From Agriotes lineatus (taxonomy: Eukaryota > Arthropoda > Insecta > Coleoptera > Elateridae), in assembly GCA_940337035.1 (NCBI GenBank), contig OW679197.1:59169903-59233902 (forward strand): DNA of 64,000 nucleotides. The letters run 5' to 3'. Positions 11,691 through 23,795 of this stretch are shown piece by piece; within the stretch, counting starts at the first letter, position 1; each line of letters opens with the position of its first letter. A program made the position numbers and the translations under genes. The notes beneath the pieces are model-generated. The model did no database searches and had not been told where the DNA came from. It saw nothing but the letters and a program-made list of their open reading frames with translations.

Positions 11691-11710
11691 TCAATTTCAA
11701 ATGTGAAAAT

Positions 11711-12086
11711 GATAGAGCAAAATCTGCAACCCAAGTTACAAGTATCAGCAGTAAGTTGATTACTAATATGATTTTATTAAAATTTAGATCAGAAAAACAT
11801 GGCCTTGTTGCTGTCTTTATGAATGTCAAAATCAATGTGCCATGTGTTCAATATGAATCTTTGCTTATAGAGGCCATTTGCAAAATTTTTAGTGGATAAA
11901 TTTATTCTCAGATCACATTCAGCAGATTTCATTTAGGTAGACATCGCACAATTTTCCAATTTCAAGCTTGGAAAATTTGACAAAAACTATATGACATACA
12001 TCCCATGATCTACATTTTAATAAAATCAAATTAGTAATCAACTTAATTCTGATATTTGTAACTTGGGTTGCAGATTTTGCTCTATC
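11711..12086. mobile_element. 376-bp MITE with ~80-bp terminal inverted repeats
   Basis: GATAGAGCAAAATCTGCAAC at 11711 is matched by its complement ending at 12086. The match continues for about 80 bases through AAGTTGATTACTAAT to a GATC. The arms are about 93 percent identical by eye. The interior has no coding frame. It sits at the right edge of the 21-bp array. No clear target duplication was found. Confidence 0.8.
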
Positions 12087-12878
12087 TTGAATTTGAATGA
12101 ACTATAGTATCAAATTTTTTGTAGGTGAAACCTTACTCTGATATTCTATTAAGTATAATTTAACTTTCCACATGCAAAATACAATATCGGTTATGCAAAC
12201 TTAAATTCTTCATAATTTTCGACTTTTAATCTCAGACTGATAAGGATAACAGTCAATTTAAGATTCTGGAAGTTCCATTTTCATAATATGTAGGTACAAT
12301 TTAACTGCATATTTAGAGCCGAGTTTATGATATTTGAAATAATACAGACAACTAAATATGAATTGCTAATTCAGAAATCAATTTATAGCAATATATTCTT
12401 ATCCCTGACATGAACAATTTGATCTTTGACACTGAAAAGCCAATTTATCGTGTATTCCAGATCTCATAGTTTTACATTATATGTTCATGTCGTTCAATAT
12501 CGGAAAAGCAGAATTGAACTACAAGTTGAATTTTTGATAGCTGAAACTTATTTTGTGATATATGAAATTATAGTTATGTGTAAACCAGTCAATTTGACAT
12601 ATATAGTTATTCAGTTGCTTATACTATGTGAAACCGAGTTTCGGCAGCAGCGTTTCGATTACTACCACTTTTTTACATTCCTTAGTATAGTCTAGAAGCA
12701 AGATTTGTGTGTAGCAAGTTTGATAAGGGGAATTGAACTAATGGAGACGATGTTTTCAGTACCTTTTGATCAAGCAATTCGTAAATGCATCGCACCAACG
12801 TGCAAACCAACCACGAATGCCAGGGATAAAAATTACAAAAGTCTACATTAATTTTCTTATGTATGTAGTCACATTCAA
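12087..12878. other. AT-rich sequence, possibly decayed continuation of the 21-bp array
   Basis: Scattered words such as 'gaaactcaattt'-like fragments occur near 12100, 12540 and 12600, but no regular period can be followed. No gene was seen. Confidence 0.35.
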
Positions 12879-13260
12879 ATGAGCCAGATAAGGGCGCCGG
12901 CAAGAATTCCTAACCCAACAAAAAACAGTTTTCCTAAGGAGGGTCCGATTTCAGCAGGGCTTAAATGGGAATTAATTATAATAAAAAGTATTCCGCGCCT
13001 GCAATCACCGCTCTTAAGCGCTAAGTGGGATCGCTTTATTTCAATTATTAAACATCTCTTTAAAGACTTACCAGTGAGGCTCTATTCGGCCGTATTTAAA
13101 TTTATAATTTCGTCTCGCAGCAATTTAATGCACCGGCGAAGCAGGACAACACACGTTTCTGAATTTTTTAAAGTTAATATGGCAGCGTGCCAATGTGGAT
13201 TTACTAGCTGTGGCAGTTTCTTAGACCCCGCTGGGGCACAGCGGCGTTAATGGAAAATTC
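12879..13260. other. GC-balanced non-repetitive patch
   Basis: A plus-strand frame of 123 codons (12879-13250) is open but has no recognisable domain and no clear coding bias. The DNA lacks transposon ends and contains homeobox-type words such as TTAATTATAATAA and TTATTAAAC. A regulatory patch or chance frame is more likely than a gene. Confidence 0.3.
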
Positions 13261-13899
13261 TGACGCGTATTAGTTTGGCTTAGGCAGAAAATGCTGTTTT
13301 ATTGAAATAGCATCTTGGATTGAATGCAAAATGTTCGTTGAACTGGTTTTCGCCAATTTTCAAGCCCTTTGTTTAAGATAAAATTTGCTGGAGGGAGGAA
13401 TGCCAACATAAATTCTTAAGTAAATTCTAAACTTACAGTTACTGTGTGCTTGCTTGCTATGCGCGACGACTATTGTGCTCTGTGTATTAAAACAGTTTTA
13501 ATTGTTGTACAAGAACTAGTGGAAAAAAGAGAACGTGATGTCTTGAATAAATTATTATTTCTATAGCTTATAATGTTATAATGAACGGTGATTGGAATAT
13601 TTTACAAAGCAGAAGTGGCTATTTTTAGCCCGACAAACGACAGACATGTAATTGAAGTAATTCAAAAAACATGTAATAATAACTTTTACAAAACAAAACA
13701 GTAATTAATAATCTAATTATGTAATGTTTATTTTTTAATGCATATAGACTCGCATACTTAGCCACATTCCGGTGCATGTTAAATGTCATAGTCAAATATT
13801 TTAATCAAGACCTTTAAAATACAATTTTAAAATGTGCTAGGCTTAACATTCTAGTTTTATTACGGTATAAATCTAAAATTTCGGAGAGACCATCTCTGA
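13261..13899. other. Unassigned AT-rich sequence
   Basis: No gene, repeat ends or structural RNA was recognised. Confidence 0.35.
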
Positions 13900-14420
13900 A
13901 AATTAAATAAAACCCTGAAAGCAGAATTTACACCGCAGTTTTCACGGTAAAATGTTCGTCGTTCTCCTAACTCGGGAACGTTCCTCGAACATGCGAGGAA
14001 TCCGTCATAATTCGGGCGAAATTAGGATGTTGGTTTTGAATCAGCGACGTCGCGATGTAATTGGAGGCCTTGCGAGCCACAAAAATAAATTAAAAGCAAA
14101 CAGCAAGGCCGGCGAGTGACAGCCAGGCCAATTCGGCGTATCATTTGCGTACACGCTGAATTATTAACGCATCCTTGCGCCCTTATTGTTTCAGAGCACC
14201 AACATGAATGAAATATTAATTGCAGCGAGCACGCGTCTGTCACGGAGGAAATTTCGGGCCGCCCGGCGACACGTTCGGGAAACTTCCGGAAAAATTACCG
14301 GGGCCAAGTGGCAAGTTTGCAAATTCGGGGATGGGTCGTAGAGTGCCGGAAAATAAGCGGTTGAATAATTACTATCGGCGCAGCGTTTAAACAGAATCCA
14401 CGCAAAGCTAATTAAGTTGG
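13900..14420. other. CpG-rich non-repetitive patch, candidate regulatory DNA
   Basis: This is one of the most GC- and CpG-rich stretches in the window. It has TGACAG near 14116 (a TALE-homeobox type site), ATTGTTTC, several ATTAAT/TAATTG words and an internal GGAACGTTCC palindrome near 13975. Frames on either strand do not match any family. It resembles insect enhancers in texture only. Confidence 0.35.
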
Positions 14421-16403
14421 AATAAACCTTGACATTACAAGTTACTTATGCTTAATTAGAGTGGCTGGTTGTGTAATGTGTACCTGTGGTTACATAAGTT
14501 GGTTAATTTGTAAATAGCTGCACTGCGGCAGTGATTAATGCGAGGAGCTAACTAGATCAAACTTTCCTATTTGGTCCGTTACGAACGCATTGGAACAAGA
14601 CCTGAAAATGCATGCACACATAGAACCCCCAAAAATCTTAAAAATACCTCTTGATATGGACGAATTGCAATCAACACCATTAGCTACTACATAATAACTA
14701 GACATGTAAAAAATTCTATAAAAAATACGTTATCAGCGCTGTACATAGCCAGTCGTCGGCCTCGCACTAACTAATAGAAAAGTTTAGGCCGTGCTATTTC
14801 AAAAACGAGTCTCGAATCGCACTTTTCACAGCGAGCGTCGAGGGTGAAAATTGGTAAAGTTCGTACAAAATATGTTTCTGGATATGGTCGTACCGCCGCG
14901 GATCCGAGCTCGAAAGCGCTGCGACCCCAAGCACACCCGGAGTTTGACTGGCGACTCCGGTGTCGTGCTCGTGCACTTGGTGAAAAGGGCCGATTTCACT
15001 TGGTCCTATGCGCAGGTCCTGGATAAGGGTTCAAGTTTGCCAGTGCAACACGAGACCGATGCTGTCTGCCACTAGTTTGAGTGGTTTTGCCCATAACTGT
15101 ATCGTAATGTGCTGCGATGCCGGATTGGTGCCGTTTTATCGGGGTTCTGGAATTCTTGCTTGTTAACGACAAGTGGAAAATTGTAAAACAGCTGCGGCGA
15201 AAGGGCGGTTCATTGGCAGCAATTAAAACTGCTTTTCGATATACTGGGTGTCCCTAAAATGTGTGGACGTGGTTTCGTCTTGCACCTAAAACCCCTCCTC
15301 CACTCTCGTTAAGGTGTTGGGTATTATCGAATATCGGTTATTGCTTGAGCCACAAGAGACCATCATATGCATTAGCATAATGTTCTTTATGTTTTACACA
15401 CATATAATTCTACAGTGTATTGCATAACCAAATACAAGGATGAAAAACCTAAATCCTCACCTTTCTTGTCATTTGTTGCAGACTCATCAATTATATTTTT
15501 AAAATCTAAAAGTAAAATACTCGTAACTGAGAAGTAATTAAGTCTCATTTGAGACGTAGACAAACTAGTAGAGTAGTGACTGAATACTCCTTCGAAAAAC
15601 GTGTTTATAAATAATATAGTATACAGGGTGTCCGAAGAGTGTGAAACATGCTATATAAAAAGTTGTTTACTATTTATTTTTGCACCGCAGCACAATATTT
15701 AATTTTTTTAAAACAAATGTTTACTGAATATTACCTTATTTTTGTAAATAACACGGTAACGTGGCATTCTATTTTCTTGCATAGGTTATTTCTCTTCTCA
15801 ATGATGCAAAACTTTTCATACAATTACTGAAGTAATTTCTGAGAAAAAAATCAACAGTGCTCCTGTTTCTTTAATCTAGATACCTTCGATCGTTTTTATT
15901 TGTCGAAACAATTGCCCGTATCGCGCCTTGGAAATATATAACCTGGAACGGACCATTTACCTGGAAATATAGTATTGATATTTTACTGATGCTGGGATAT
16001 GAAGAAAAAATAAGAATACTGGGAGATGGATTATTCATGTTTTCTCAAAAAATTACTTAAATAAGTGTATTAAAGCTTTACAATATTCAAAAGAGAAAAA
16101 TAATCTTTACTCTGTGATGAAAAACTAAATACGTTCCAGAACAATGCCGCGAAGCGCCAAACCGCGATGCGCAAGTAAACACATAAATGATAAAAATGGG
16201 GTTAGGTTCCATAAACTAGATTTATTTATACTATGCAAATCATTCAAAAATTTTCGCCAGAAACGCTCCAGAAGACAGTACAACTTGAACTAAAATTCCA
16301 TACGTAACATAAGTCTGCCACTTGAATCTAGAGCTCGAATGTCCATTTGTTTACTCAAGTTATAATTTTACAATAAACCGCATACGTCTGCTTTATTTAC
16401 TTA
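14421..16403. other. Unassigned, with a GC-rich patch at 14740-15200
   Basis: The 14740-15200 part is CpG-rich. Overlapping frames there (14851-15075 + and 14794-14976 -) resemble no known protein. At 15622 TATACAGGGTGTCC marks the likely end of a decayed short element; its partner was not found. The rest is AT-rich without signals. Confidence 0.3.
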
Positions 16404-16591
16404 CAGCCGGTCTTATGAAGGTCACTAACCTGACGTTAACTTTAAATCGGTGTTAAAATAAACAAAAGCTCATCAAAACGTTGGCGCTTATGACATATTA
16501 TTCATTAGTATACAAATTTTTATGCGCTTCTGTTTATTTTAACAGCGAATTAAAGTTGACGTCAGGTTAGTGACCTTCATAAGACCGGCCG
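16404..16591. mobile_element. PIF/Harbinger-like MITE with TTA target duplication
   Basis: The ends CAGCCGGTCTTATGAAGGTC and, complemented from the right, CGGCCGGTCTTATGAAGGTC stay paired for more than 60 of the 188 bases with only a few mismatches. The element is flanked by TTA on both sides (16401-16403 and 16592-16594). A three-base TTA or TAA duplication is typical of PIF/Harbinger and Tourist-type MITEs. No transposase is encoded. The low arm divergence suggests fairly recent insertion. Confidence 0.8.
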
Positions 16592-16594
16592 TTA

Positions 16595-19079
16595 GTGTGT
16601 GAAAGTTGAAACAGTTAACGTTGGCAATTCCATCCGCGAAAGGCAAAAAAAGAGCACAAAGGTGCCCCGCGTAAAATCAAATCAGCGAACCGCAAAGCCG
16701 CGAACGGCGAGGTCTGACTGTACCCAACAAGTTTTATTATATATAGGTATATATTGCTATTTACACCACGTTTTGGGCGACATAAGTTGTTGCCATGAAA
16801 TTTGGTAATTAAAAATAGAATTAATAATCGACTACTACAGCAGATGCCCTTTGCAACTTAAATTTATTTTGGTACCTGTCTTAGGAATGAAAATTCATTT
16901 ATTATGGGCATACGTAACGAATTTTCCAGAAGCAAGAAATTATCAGAAACTCTTGTTTCACGCATAAGCAACTCAGGCTTCATAAAATACAATATACAAC
17001 ATAACATGGATTCGTGGGTTCATGGAAGCAAACATCAATAAAATTATTGAGGATCAAAAAGAGACATCTTTGTTTTAATTACTGACCTTTTCAAATTCCC
17101 ATTTTTGACAGCTTAATTATTATTATTAACGCTGATAATTATATGCACTCAAATGTATATGCATGTATATATGCATAAATTTTGTTGACTTGGAAATGAG
17201 TCGAAGTATTCTAAATAATGTAAAAATTTTAATTATTTTGTAGGAGTATATTTATTTCTCTAATTTTTATACAAACGTCATTCATTTTAACCTTTGACTA
17301 TATGCTAACCATGTTTGGACTGTCAACGCCATCTTCACGTTGTAGGCCAACATAAAAATGAGATTTTCCCTAGTCCCGCCCGACTACTATTCACCCAACA
17401 CTCCAAGCTCGGCCCTTGAAATGGATTGTATGTTGGCTGATTCCTTATACATTGCTTCTATGGGAAAAGTGGGGCTTGTTGGAAGTCTAAGTTATATAGT
17501 CAAAGATTTTAACAGGGACTTCCCCTTTCCTCTGCTTATTTCGATATAGGCACTGTACTCCAGCGGCAGAAAGTAAAAGTATGTATCTCAGTCGCACACA
17601 CAAATTTTATTAATAAATTTAATAAAATTTTGTAAAAAATATCTCACGTTCATACATTACAAATTATTGCTATATACATATAACCAAATATGCAAAATGA
17701 AACTTGGCTTAAAAGATTTGTTTTCACATAATTTGTGTACATATGCAAAAAGTTTCGCCGGCATATCAATTATAGAAAATATGCATTTGCCGTAAAATAT
17801 CAGCTTTAATTATTATAGAGCTCAACATTACAAAAAAATTGCGAGATAAAAGAACACTTGACACAGAATAATTTCGCTACATTTTTTTCGCTCCACGCCA
17901 CTGGCCTTTTGGAAACTGGAACCGCGCGGCGCTGCTGAATCAAGTATGTATCCCTAAAATGGCCGCTGCTCGAACCTCGTTCAACACCGAAATATTTCAA
18001 AGAAGTTGTTTAATTACATAAAAACAAGATAAAACTGCACTGAATTTGGATAAAAACAACGTACACAAATGACAGCTATTTATTTGCCCGTAAGTGACTG
18101 ATTCACAAAACAAATTACAACATACTTGAACAAAGCAATTAAGTTAACGTCTAAAAATGGACGGGGAACGAGCGTAGTTCCCCCGTCAAAAATAAATACA
18201 CAAGTCCATCTTCGGCGTCGTTTGTTTTTATATCATCGGAAAAATAAAAGATGCCAAAGCCATTTATTGGCTGAAATTGACGTCAATTTAAGAACAAATG
18301 CAAAAAGGGCCCCTCAAACAAAATGACGAATATCTAACGCTAATTTAAAAATATACTTAAATTAATTACACAAAAATCTTACTTCTAGACACAAAACTAT
18401 CGTCTTCAGCGCATTTCGTGCCATGTCGAAGCGATTATAGCATGAATAGGATTCGCCCCACACAAAACCCAGATGTGCTGCCGAAAAAGTGATTCCATAG
18501 CCCTGCTGCACATGTAGGAATGTTATCTTCGAGGGGGAAATTTTATTAACGAAGGTCTGCGCACATACATCGACGTAAACTATGCATCCTGTAATCTGGC
18601 ACGAAATTGAAGAGTCCAACCGCTGTGCTAGTGGATGGAGGCTCCAATATGTTCACTCGCACCTCCTCCGAGTATGGACTCCTCAAAGAGCATATTTGAT
18701 GCAATAATTGGTCCGTAACGCGAATTAATAATTGCAAAATTTAAACGGAGGAAATCGGTTTAAAATCGGGTCGGCGATTTATCAATACAGTTAGTGTGAT
18801 AAGAGATAGTGCATCCGCATCTTTCGATAATTTCATAAAACTTGCCCGGACCGAAAACTGAACGCTCGACCTCAGGCACTACAGTCCACAAGTGTTGACC
18901 ACATACCAATCTGATAGCGTAATTAGATGGCCGCTTAACGTCTATTACTGGCAACATGACTACAAATCGACAAATATCCGACATACAAAGAGAAAAGGCA
19001 CCAATCTTGCACTAAAACTAAGCTATTCCACACAGAATGACGCAAAAATCTTCCTGATAGGTTATGTCGTATTCGAGTT
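16595..19079. other. Mostly unassigned sequence with fragmentary minus-strand frames
   Basis: 16595-17800 is AT-rich without signals. 17860-18340 is more GC-balanced and has a perfect bZIP-type palindrome at 18274-18289. On the minus strand, successive frames at 18362-18619, 18546-18737 and 18760-18984 could be pieces of one decayed protein leading out of RepA copy 3. They contain several cysteines but match nothing I recognise. A dead gene carried by the repeat is possible but unproven. Confidence 0.3.
18274..18289. promoter_or_regulatory. Perfect 16-bp palindrome containing TGACGTCA
   Basis: AAATTGACGTCAATTT is a perfect palindrome centred on TGACGTCA, the full CRE/bZIP (CREB/ATF-type) site. 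A single site can occur by chance and nothing else shows promoter function here. Confidence 0.4.
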
Positions 19080-20130
19080 TTTGTGTTCACAATATCCGGA
19101 ACGACGCATTCGTCCTTTATTAATTTTCCGACTTTCCTTGTGGCAAAGTACCAATATGTAGCAACGGCCCGTGTAATGGATAGGCGACGCTATAATCTTT
19201 CGAAAAATTTCGACATCGAGGCTCCTGCATTGAATGGCAGCGAGACAGGCAAAAGCCTCCTAAATTCAAAAGAAATAAGAGAATAGGCAGCGCCAAATAA
19301 AAAGGTGCTGTAGTTGTTCGAGTAATAATTTTGTTGCTGCACATGTTTAAATGCGTACAATTAGTTTGTTAATTTATTCTATCATTTTATTTATTTAATT
19401 GTGAGCTACACCAAACCAAAACTATTGATTTTCATTGTCGAACTTTTGAGGCAAATCATGGGAAGTTAAAATATAAACCAACATAACATAGAAAACAAAA
19501 GATTATTTGATAAAATTAATTGATGTAATTATGGCGTCATGCCTATAAATGAAATTTATTGTTTACATTTGCTGGAATAATTTACTAGATTATCTCTCCG
19601 TGTTTGAGTTTAAATTTGTATTTAGCTAAAATTCCATCGTCGGATGCTAAGATGGTAAGATAATTAAGTAAAATGTGTTTTCTACTAACTACTTTATAAG
19701 TGATAATTATTACCTTAGCTGATCATTGCGTAGCGTAGTGTTACGAAGTGCGTAATAGCTACTTACGCTCACAGATAAGTAAAGTACCAGAATACATTTT
19801 TATTGAACACATTAGACGTAGAAGATGTGGATTTATTAAGAGGAAAAGTTATGTAGTACAATTTGAACAGGTAGACATATTGATTGAATGTAGTACCTTT
19901 TGAAATCACAAAAATAACGACTTGATAATAATACTGAAACGGAAACCTGACCTCGCTCGCCTGAGTGTGTTTAGAATAAGATTTCAATATACAGCCAATT
20001 TCGCATATGCGTTTTACTATTTGTTCCAAGAGTTTAAGAGATACTTTTAACCACGTGAGTGAACATTTAAAATCGCGCCAATGCGTTTGTGGATACTGGT
20101 GCAAGTTGACATTTCAGTACAGGATTTCAG
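19080..20130. repeat. RepA dispersed repeat, copy 3 (left and middle segments)
   Basis: It aligns with 48785-49640 over most of its length. Landmarks are a block from 19186 matching 48836, the 'aaattcaaaagaaataaga' block, a 'ttttgaggcaaatcatg' block, the 'gtagcgtagtgttacgaagt' block and the 'cgctcgcctgagtgtgtt' block. On the minus strand copies 3 and 5 share one reading frame: SFEFRRLLPVSLPFN here and SFEFRRSFPVYLPLN at 48840-48910, each followed by MSxFFER. Differences there include synonymous and conservative changes, which suggests that RepA once carried a protein on this strand. The family is not recognised. Confidence 0.7.
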
Positions 20131-22190
20131 CATTCGATTGTGGTAGACATTTTGGCTAAAGAACAATTGTGGAAACCTAAGGATTCGTTATAATTTTTAA
20201 TTTCTGACAAGTTAAACCATATTGTGTTTCAGCAGAAAACTTATTAGGTCTTTTTATTCGCCGTTATAACCGTTTGTGGAAATATCACTTCTCTTGTTTA
20301 GAAGATCAAATTTGTTCTCCCTCAGGAGATAATTTGCATCCACATTTTCAGAAACACTAAAAAGTAAAAAAATCCTTAGATATTTGGTATTTCATATAAA
20401 TCTTTCTAAAAATTGTATTTGCATGCAAAAATCCTTAGATCGAAGAAATAAATCCTTTACTTGGCAACATTGTGCAACAAATATTATTCCCTTGAGATGC
20501 GCACATGGCTAGCAGTGATTCAGTTTTTGTGCCGGGTAGTTAAATCTATAAACTGTAGTAACCATTAGAGACAAAAAGGTATTACTAAATAATCGTTTCA
20601 ACATCGATCTGGTCTACCAAGATGGCAAGATAACTGTTAAAATACATTACGGCCAAGCACACAATTTGCGGCTAGTGTTATATCATTGGTTAACCGCAGT
20701 TCGAAATATTTGTGATTGATGGTTCTCGGGGCCATTATTCAGTTCCACCTATCCATAAAAATTGTTCTGGAATTTTCCCATTGAGCACGGCGTAACCACT
20801 ACAGCAACTTTATTATATTTTCATTGATGAGAGAAGCTTCAACTTTGCGTTGCGTTGTTGTATTGCGTAGGAAAAACAAGTTCTGCAATTGCTACTGCAA
20901 ATTTCTCTTCCTTTAAAATAATAGGACTAAATATGCCCCCTTGTTGAAATATCGAGTGTAAAGTTTGAAGTCACATCGTGTGTTCCAAAAAAAAAAAAAA
21001 CATTTAGGGTAGGCCTTGCAAAGAAAGGTAGAAAATCTAGTCATGTCCTAGCTTAAGTCTGTAGGTGAATGTCAGATTGCAATTTGTTTGAAAACATCTG
21101 TCACTGTGACAGGTAAAAGTTTACACTGCATTAAGTATACTAATATCAAGCAAAAAAATACGATGTCATGTGCACAACAACGAGTGTAATAATCATAACG
21201 GTCAATAAAAATTGTTTTTGTTAAGTGTTTTGTATATTTTTAGGGAAATATTTCAAGGTAAAGATGTAATTTAGTTCTCTCAGACTTGCTGGTTCATTTG
21301 CATCAATGGGTATATCTCAAGTTACGACAAACTTCAATTCGATCATGGCATGCTGCAAATGAGTTTTTTTTTAACACACGATATCATCAATGTTTTAAGT
21401 GTGTAGATAGAAGTAGCCATAAAATGCGTTAATGGTTTTAAAACTCATGGCCTGTTAGATAAATAATTTGTTAACGATTAAATAGCGAAGACAACTTGTA
21501 ATTGTTGTTGTAACAATTTTCAGATTATAGTATGCACAATAAGTAGAAGTTTAGCAAAAATGTTTAACAACAATTTAATGTTTTACATTTTAATACAAAA
21601 TATTTGAGGTGTAGAATTACTCAACAATTCCTATACATCAGTATTCTCTACATTTTGCAATTTCTCTTAGGTACCGCAACGGACTTGCTAAACAAGTTCC
21701 AATCGTAATGCCCGTTTTTATGGAAATCCAACCACTGCAACTAGTTAAATCGTTTTTTAATTGGAAGAATGAATTGCTGGCGCTTAGTAAAGTCGTATTT
21801 ATAAATAGAAGCTGCAGAAACTAGTTTGTGTACAATACGTAACTGTAGAACGAACACGAGACATTTCCATGAACGTTTCAAAGCAATGCGATCTGAAACG
21901 CAAAGATTTCACGCCCAGCTGAAAGTCTAGAATCCACAGCAGCTTTTGTGCAATAACGTAGAATGTTAATTTATTTGGGTGGAGAAAATTCTTCGTCATT
22001 CTATGAGCATTTTTGCTTCAAGTGAATTCAGTTTAAAATTACTCAGCTACGATTTTTTAAGTGACATTGATCTGGCACAGAGAACTGTACTATACTTATT
22101 AGAGTTTAGTGTTAACCAGTGATTTTGACAATTTAATTTCGATGAGGCAGCTCAGAGTCATAGTAAGATGTGATCACAATGTAAGCTCAT
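20131..22190. other. Unassigned AT-rich sequence
   Basis: There is a 14-base A run near 20988. No terminal repeats, structural RNA or convincing reading frame was found. Confidence 0.35.
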
Positions 22191-22612
22191 CAGCGTGGAT
22201 AAGGTGGTTAGAACACCGGAAATAGTTAGCAACGTCAAGAAGAACCATGCTAAAAAGCAGTAGCTCTGGGGTACCCAAGACATAACTCTAGATTTTAAGT
22301 GATGGTGATAAATTCTGATCATTTCGAGATGTATGTGGACCGGAGGTCCAGAAGAAACGATACTTCCAAACGTCAAATTTGTAATGCATTTGTTTATAGT
22401 CAAGGACCTTTGTTACCCAATGTTAGCTTAATACTTTAATTAATTTTCGAATTCACTCAACTTGTACAATAATTGCTTGTTAAGGTAGTGTACTAGCGGT
22501 CTGGCGTTGAGCGAATACATTAGTTTTGTTGACGATGCGTTATTTGTGTACTTAGGAATGTACTTCGTTATCCAAAGGCCTGTGTGATAAGCGTCGCGTC
22601 CGTAACTTTTTT
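22191..22612. repeat. Duplicated segment A, copy 1
   Basis: It matches 23179-23578 with about 85-90 percent identity by eye and a few short indels. On the minus strand the frame at 22158-22403 has a hydrophobic run (FLAWFFLTLLTI) that is also present in copy 2 (FLTWFFSMLLTI). The unit could therefore derive from a membrane-protein coding sequence. No family is recognised. Confidence 0.75.
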
Positions 22613-22953
22613 GCTTATACAACCCGCCTACTATTTCATATCACGATTTTTTGTAATAATAATTCAGCAACTTCAACTTTTACTTTTTTTTTATTTGAAC
22701 ATTAAACTTCTGGGTTGTTTTGCATTTATCCACGTCAAACTCCTTAATTTAAATCAACAAAGACTTCCCTGGTTAATTTAATCGATTTAATTGAAGCCTT
22801 GGCAATTAACCTTTAGGTCTGGTATTTTCTTTCATATGATTTACCGATACCCGCTTGCTTTTTTGAGATTAGGATCGTGTAAGATAGAAGCCGTAAGCAG
22901 TAAGCAGTTTGTTTGGCCTGCTCGTTAGATTGAGTTTATCGTTGTCGCTATAC
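22613..22953. other. Spacer between duplicated segments
   Basis: This AT-rich sequence has no counterpart in the second copy of the duplication. No feature was recognised. Confidence 0.4.
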
Positions 22954-23178
22954 GGTAACTGGAGTCTTGTTTTATTTAGTAGCTGTAAGAGCAATTTTTA
23001 CGAATCTTCACTCACGACCATATAATCGCCGAGGATTCGTGTTATCGACCCCTCTGTCTCAAACATCTCGAAAATATCTTGAACACAATTAAAAAAAAGA
23101 TTAATCGAAAGTTTATCTTCAGTCCTAAAAAATGTTATTGAAAAAATCCAGTAACGATATAGGTCGACTGTACGAGTA
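22954..23178. repeat. Duplicated segment B, copy 1
   Basis: It matches 23585-23790. The minus-strand frame 22998-23255 runs from segment A copy 2 through this segment without a stop (85 codons), and part of it, FETEGSIT and GDYMVVSEDS, is preserved in copy 2 of segment B. The order along the chromosome is A1, spacer, B1, A2, B2. This suggests tandem duplication of an A+B unit followed by an insertion or deletion between A1 and B1. Confidence 0.75.
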
Positions 23179-23578
23179 CTGGAAATAGTTAGCAACATCG
23201 AAAAGAACCATGTTAAAAAAACAGTAGCTCCAAATAGAAACTCTGGGGTGCCCAAGACATAACTCTAGATTTCAAGTCATGGTGATAAATTCTGATCATT
23301 TCGAGATGTGTGTGGACCGGAGAATCAGAAGAAACGATACTGCCAAACCTCAAATTTGTAATGAATTTGTTTATAGTCACGGACCTTTGTTGCCTAAGAT
23401 TAGTTCAATGCTTTAAAAAAAAATCGATTTCACTCAACTTGTACAATTGCTTGTTAAGGTAGTGTACGAGCGGCCTGGAGTTGAGTGAATACATTAGTTT
23501 TGCTGATGAATTATTTGTGTGCTTAGGAAAGTACTTCGTTATCCAAAGGCCTGTGTGATAAGCGTCACGTCTAACTTC
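23179..23578. repeat. Duplicated segment A, copy 2
   Basis: It is the counterpart of 22191-22612, with shared long words such as 'gataaattctgatcatttcg' and 'aaaggcctgtgtgataagcg'. It abuts segment B copy 1 directly, unlike copy 1 of segment A. Confidence 0.75.
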
Positions 23579-23795
23579 TTGTAACGTCTTGTTTTATTTA
23601 GTAGCTGTAAGAGCAATTTTTACGAATCTTCACTCACGACCATATAATCGCCTAGGATTCATGTTATCGACCCCTCTGTCTCAAATATCTCGCAAATCTC
23701 TTGAACACAATTAAAAAGAATGTATCGAAAGTTAATCTTTAGTCCTTAAAAATTTTAAGGGACAGATCCAGTAACGATATAGGTCGACTTAATTC
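23579..23795. repeat. Duplicated segment B, copy 2
   Basis: It is the counterpart of 22954-23178, with near identity from 'cttgttttatttagtagctg' to 'aacgatataggtcgact'. The shared reading frame seen in copy 1 is broken here by indels and one stop. Confidence 0.75.

Noticed and set aside
12879..13250. 123-codon plus-strand frame as a host gene
   Set aside because: No recognised domain, no splice or promoter support, and the composition is that of the surrounding non-coding patch.
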